7,716 bases of DNA from assembly GCA_003250175.1 (NCBI GenBank), contig QKHD01000299.1, positions 1-7,716 on the forward strand. Direction: 5' to 3'. This DNA is from Helicobacteraceae bacterium. Lineage in GTDB: Bacteria; Campylobacterota; Campylobacteria; Campylobacterales; SZUA-545. This document shows, piece by piece, positions 5,412 to 7,716 of the stretch (position 1 is the first letter of the stretch; every line of letters starts with the position of its first letter). The translations under genes and the position numbers were made by a program. The notes beneath the pieces are model-generated. The model did not search any database and was not told the DNA's origin. It saw nothing but the letters and a program-made list of their open reading frames with translations.

Positions 5412-6505
5412 TCTTTTAGCTGTTCATAAATTTCCAGCACCTCATCGATCCGGTCTAAAAAGATATCGACCAGTACCGGATCAAAGTGCTCGCCCCGCTC
5501 TTTTTTCAGCAGATCCAACGCTTCGTCCACACTCCACGCCCGTTTGTAGGGGCGCTCGGAGGTCAGGGCGTCAAAGACGTCGGCAATCGCCGTAATCCGC
5601 GCATAGAGTGAAATCTCTTCCCCCTTAAGACCATGCGGGTAACCCTTGCCGTTCCACTTTTCGTGGTGTTCCTTGGCAATGGATGCCGCCATGATGAGCA
5701 GATCGTCGTCCGGATCAAAGAGCAGTTCGTACCCGATCATCGGGTGCTCTTTCATCCGGGTAAACTCCTCATCCGTCAGCTTGCCCGGTTTTTTTAAGAT
5801 CATATCTTCGATCCCGATCTTGCCCGCATCGTGCATGGGGGCGGTGAGACGGAGTTTTTCCACCTCGTCCGGATCAAGCCCGTAATGCGTGCCCATGATG
5901 GCGCTGTAGTGCCCCACCCGCTTGGTGTGCATGGAGGTCTCTTCGTCCTTAAACTCCGCGGCGGTGGAGAGTTTTTCGATCAGCTTGCGGCGGGAGCTTT
6001 GCAGTTCCCTGACCAGCAGGGCATTTTCAAACCCGGCGCTGACATAGTTGGCAATAAGCTCCAGCAGCTCCGCATCCACGTTGGTAAAGATACCGTCGTT
6101 CTTATTCAGGGCCTGAAATACCCCCAGCACTTCGCCGCTGTTGCCCATCAGCGGCACGGCCAGGATGGTTTTGGTCTGGTAGTTGGTCTTTTTGTCCACT
6201 TCCTGATTAAAACGGAAGTCGTTGTAGGCGTCGACGACAATCTGGATTTCGTTGGATAAAAAGGCGAAGCCTGCAATGCCTTTGTTGTCCGGAATCCGGA
6301 TCACCTCCTCCATCCCGTGGGCCACCTTGGTCCAGAGTTCGTTGTGGAGACGGTCGTGAATGAAGATCGAGCAGCGGTCCGCCCCGAGAATATCCCGCGT
6401 CAGCTCCCCGATGGTGGGAAGCAACCTGTCTATGTCCTTATCCTTCGAAATCGCCTTGCCCAGTCGCAGCAAAATCTCAAGCTGCTTTTCTGCACTAATT
6501 GCCAT
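5408..6505 (-). CDS. GAF-HD-GYP cyclic-di-GMP phosphodiesterase
   Basis: This is a 365-residue cytoplasmic protein. Residues about 22-165 are a GAF sensor (GADRCSIFIHD, KGIAGFAF, ILAVPLM, GVFQALNK). A helical linker (VRELQSSRRKLIEKL) leads to the HD-GYP domain from about 178. The metal and catalytic residues appear complete: Glu184, His193, His225-Asp226 (MHDAGKIG), His254 (MKEHP), His280-His281 (EHHEKWNGKGYP), the GYP at 288-290, and Asp309 (IADVFDALTSERPYK). HD-GYP enzymes hydrolyse c-di-GMP to pGpG or GMP, usually favouring motility. The ligand of the GAF domain is unknown. AAAGGA (complement of 6512-6517) lies 6 nt before the ATG. The gene converges with the rod-like gene, with interlocked stop codons, and diverges from apbE. 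Confidence 0.94.
   Translation of the reverse strand: MAISAEKQLEILLRLGKAISKDKDIDRLLPTIGELTRDILGADRCSIFIHDRLHNELWTKVAHGMEEVIRIPDNKGIAGFAFLSNEIQIVVDAYNDFRFNQEVDKKTNYQTKTILAVPLMGNSGEVLGVFQALNKNDGIFTNVDAELLELIANYVSAGFENALLVRELQSSRRKLIEKLSTAAEFKDEETSMHTKRVGHYSAIMGTHYGLDPDEVEKLRLTAPMHDAGKIGIEDMILKKPGKLTDEEFTRMKEHPMIGYELLFDPDDDLLIMAASIAKEHHEKWNGKGYPHGLKGEEISLYARITAIADVFDALTSERPYKRAWSVDEALDLLKKERGEHFDPVLVDIFLDRIDEVLEIYEQLKD
5447..5482. repeat. Inverted repeat GATCCGGT / ACCGGATC
   Basis: Two perfect 8-bp arms (5447-5454 and 5475-5482) flank a 20-nt loop just after the rod-like stop codon, inside the 3' end of the HD-GYP gene. No T-run follows on either strand, so it is not a standard terminator. It could still stabilise the 3' end of the rod-like transcript, or be coincidental. 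Confidence 0.35.
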
Positions 6506-6546
6506 GCGCTGTCCTTTCGCTTGTGCAATATCTTTAAGCCTAATTC

Positions 6547-6552
6547 ATTATA
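6547..6552 (-). promoter_or_regulatory. -10 box for the GAF-HD-GYP gene
   Basis: A perfect TATAAT reads on the minus strand (plus strand ATTATA). It would start transcription near 6540, about 35 nt before the ATG at 6505. No convincing -35 is visible at the usual distance, which is not unusual for Campylobacterota sigma-70 promoters. Confidence 0.5.
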
Positions 6553-6554
6553 GT
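6549..6554 (+). promoter_or_regulatory. Possible -10 box for apbE
   Basis: TATAGT (5 of 6 to TATAAT) is placed to start transcription near 6561, about 23 nt before the apbE ATG. It shares four bases with the minus-strand TATAAT of the phosphodiesterase gene. No -35 is recognisable. Confidence 0.35.
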
Positions 6555-6583
6555 AACACGAACTCATTAAGCGCGAGGTGCGA

Positions 6584-7528
6584 ATGCGACTTACCGCCTT
6601 GTTGTTGCTGATGCTGCTTCCGGTTTTTGCTCAGGAGAGCACCACCCGGGTGATCATGGGCACCTTTGTCACCCTCACCCTGCCCGAACAAAACAGCGAC
6701 CTCCGTGAACCGGCCTTCCAGGTTTTAGAAGGGGTCGACCGCCGCTTTTCCACCTACAAACCGGACTCTGAAATCAGCCGCCTCAACCAGGGTGCCACCC
6801 TCACCCCATCATTTCCGATGCGGGAACTGCTGGGCTACGCCAAGGCCGTTTATGCCCTGACGGACGGTCTCTTTGACCCCAGCGTGGGGCGCTTTACGAA
6901 AAAGGCCTACGCCTTCGGAACCGACCACGAGCGTATTCCGGAGGCTTCCGAACTCAAAACCCTCACCCAGGCCTCCGGATTTACCACCCTGGACGAAGAG
7001 GCCCCCATCCTCGCCCTGCCCTCCGGAATGCAGCTGGATTTCGGGGGCATTGCCAAAGGGTACGCGGTGCAAAAAACCAGTGCCCTGCTGATACGATCCG
7101 GAGTCACCTCCGGACAGATCGCCGCCAGCGGGGATATCCTCTGTCTTAATGTATGCGACGTGGCCATCACCGACCCGTGGGATGAGAGCTCGGCCTTCGC
7201 CCGCTTTACCACCTTGGCCCCGTTTACCTCCGTCTCCACCAGCGGCACCTACCGCCGCTACATTAAAAACAGCACCCATCACCACCTGCTCGACCCCAAA
7301 ACCGGCCAGCCCAAAACCGGAGCCGTCAGCGTCACCCTCATCGCCCGCAACGCCAACACCCTCATCGACGCCCTGGCCACGGCGGTGGGGATGATGACCA
7401 AAGAGGAGGCTCCCGAATTTCTCCGCCGCTTTCCCGACATCGCCTGGGTGCTGATCTACCCCGACCGCAGCCACCTCTTTAGCCCCAACTTTTCCAGGCT
7501 GGCTACCGGCCTTGTCATCCAGCCCTAA
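6584..7528 (+). CDS. apbE: FAD:protein FMN transferase ApbE
   Basis: This is a 314-residue exported protein. ApbE uses FAD and Mg2+ to attach FMN through a phosphoester to Ser/Thr of target flavoproteins such as RnfG/NqrC-type subunits. Residues 1-16 are a signal peptide (hydrophobic core, VFA before QEST); there is no lipobox Cys, so it should be a soluble periplasmic form. Family motifs in order: RVIMGTFVTLTL (22-33), FSTYKPDSEISRLNQG (55-70), GLFDPSVG (95-102), DFGGIAKGYAVQ (152-163), GQIAASGDI (177-185), a TSGTYRRY (219-226), HHLLDPKTGQP (233-243) and TLIDALATAVGMM (259-271), with Asp262 the expected metal-binding Asp of the DALAT motif. The ATG at 6584 has GAGG at 6575-6578, 5 nt upstream; a GTG at 6578 in frame is possible but poorly supported. 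No obvious flavoprotein target lies in the window. Confidence 0.94.
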   Translation: MRLTALLLLMLLPVFAQESTTRVIMGTFVTLTLPEQNSDLREPAFQVLEGVDRRFSTYKPDSEISRLNQGATLTPSFPMRELLGYAKAVYALTDGLFDPSVGRFTKKAYAFGTDHERIPEASELKTLTQASGFTTLDEEAPILALPSGMQLDFGGIAKGYAVQKTSALLIRSGVTSGQIAASGDILCLNVCDVAITDPWDESSAFARFTTLAPFTSVSTSGTYRRYIKNSTHHHLLDPKTGQPKTGAVSVTLIARNANTLIDALATAVGMMTKEEAPEFLRRFPDIAWVLIYPDRSHLFSPNFSRLATGLVIQP

Positions 7529-7538
7529 ATGGTATAAT
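7512..7538 (+). promoter_or_regulatory. Predicted promoter inside the end of apbE for the downstream gene
   Basis: TTGTCA at 7512-7517 (5 of 6) and TATAAT at 7533-7538, with a 15-nt spacer, span the apbE stop codon. The -10 ends 6 nt before the ATG at 7545, so the predicted transcription start coincides with the start codon. Confidence 0.5.
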
Positions 7539-7544
7539 ATGCCC

Positions 7545-7716
7545 ATGACCTACGAAGAAGAGCTCCGCGCCAGACTCGCCGCCGTCTGGACGCCCATCCC
7601 GGAAAAAGTGCCCCAACCCGTCGACACTATCACTCAGGAAGAGCGTATTTTAAACGAACTGGCCGATTCCTTCGAATTTGCCCGCTATGACCTGGATGAG
7701 AGCGACCTGCTCCGGA
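7545..7716 (+). CDS. Unrecognised protein, N-terminal 57 residues (continues past window)
   Basis: An open frame starts MTYEEELRARL and runs to the right edge. The sequence is hydrophilic, rich in Glu, Asp, Leu and Arg, and predicted helical, with no signal peptide or membrane segment: a cytoplasmic protein. I do not recognise the family. There is no Shine-Dalgarno in the 16 nt after the apbE stop. Instead a TATAAT at 7533-7538 places a transcription start at about the ATG, suggesting leaderless translation. An in-frame ATG at 7539 (MPMTYEE) is an alternative if the gene is read on a longer apbE transcript. Confidence 0.65.
   Translation, partial: MTYEEELRARLAAVWTPIPEKVPQPVDTITQEERILNELADSFEFARYDLDESDLLR

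Noticed and set aside
5447..5482. Inverted repeat as a rho-independent terminator
   Set aside because: The loop is 20 nt and no T-run follows on either strand.
6809..7546. A 245-codon open frame on the minus strand opposite apbE
   Set aside because: It is Gly-rich shadow sequence with no motif, while the plus strand holds all ApbE motifs.
1..7716. Mobile element, CRISPR array, tRNA or phage remnant
   Set aside because: No terminal repeats, transposase motifs, regularly spaced repeats or tRNA-like folds were seen; all genes look intact apart from the two cut by the window edges.

Overview
The window is a densely packed, GC-rich bacterial segment. It is most likely from a free-living Campylobacterota (Epsilonproteobacteria, sulfur/hydrogen-oxidiser type). 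That placement is an inference. It rests on the histidine kinase H-box reading AHQWRQPLN, a style common in that phylum, on the mix of OprO/P-like porin, diheme peroxidase, CheC-like and HD-GYP proteins, and on AT-rich -10-dominated promoters in otherwise GC-rich DNA. A gammaproteobacterial or deltaproteobacterial origin cannot be excluded without a search.

Layout. (1) Positions 1-2839, plus strand: a tight operon with the 3' end of a sterol-desaturase/fatty-acid-hydroxylase-family membrane enzyme, an outer-membrane porin (ATGA overlap) and a diheme cytochrome c peroxidase/MauG-family lipoprotein (9-nt gap). (2) Positions 2836-5022, minus strand: a three-gene signalling operon, transcribed in the order single-domain CheY-like receiver, CheC-like phosphatase with two active-site motifs, and soluble PAS histidine kinase. 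The junctions are 1-nt and TGATG. (3) Positions 5124-5411, plus: a 95-residue protein made almost only of the N- and C-terminal signatures of flagellar rod/hook proteins, diverging from the signalling operon. (4) Positions 5408-6505, minus: a GAF-HD-GYP cyclic-di-GMP phosphodiesterase. (5) Positions 6584-7528, plus: ApbE, a periplasmic FAD:protein FMN transferase, diverging from the phosphodiesterase. (6) From 7545, plus: the start of an unrecognised gene whose -10 box lies almost on its start codon.

Together, blocks 2-4 look like a motility/taxis and second-messenger neighbourhood. A kinase-receiver-phosphatase circuit with no DNA-binding output sits beside a flagellar axial-like protein and a c-di-GMP hydrolase. 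Blocks 1 and 5 are envelope redox functions: porin, periplasmic heme peroxidase and flavin transfer.

No RNA gene, insertion sequence, CRISPR array or clear rho-independent terminator was seen, and there is no gene-free stretch longer than about 110 bases. The most unexpected sequence-level signal is the palindrome TCCGGA. I count 27 copies by eye where two or three are expected from base composition, and they fall in different codon positions of genes on both strands.
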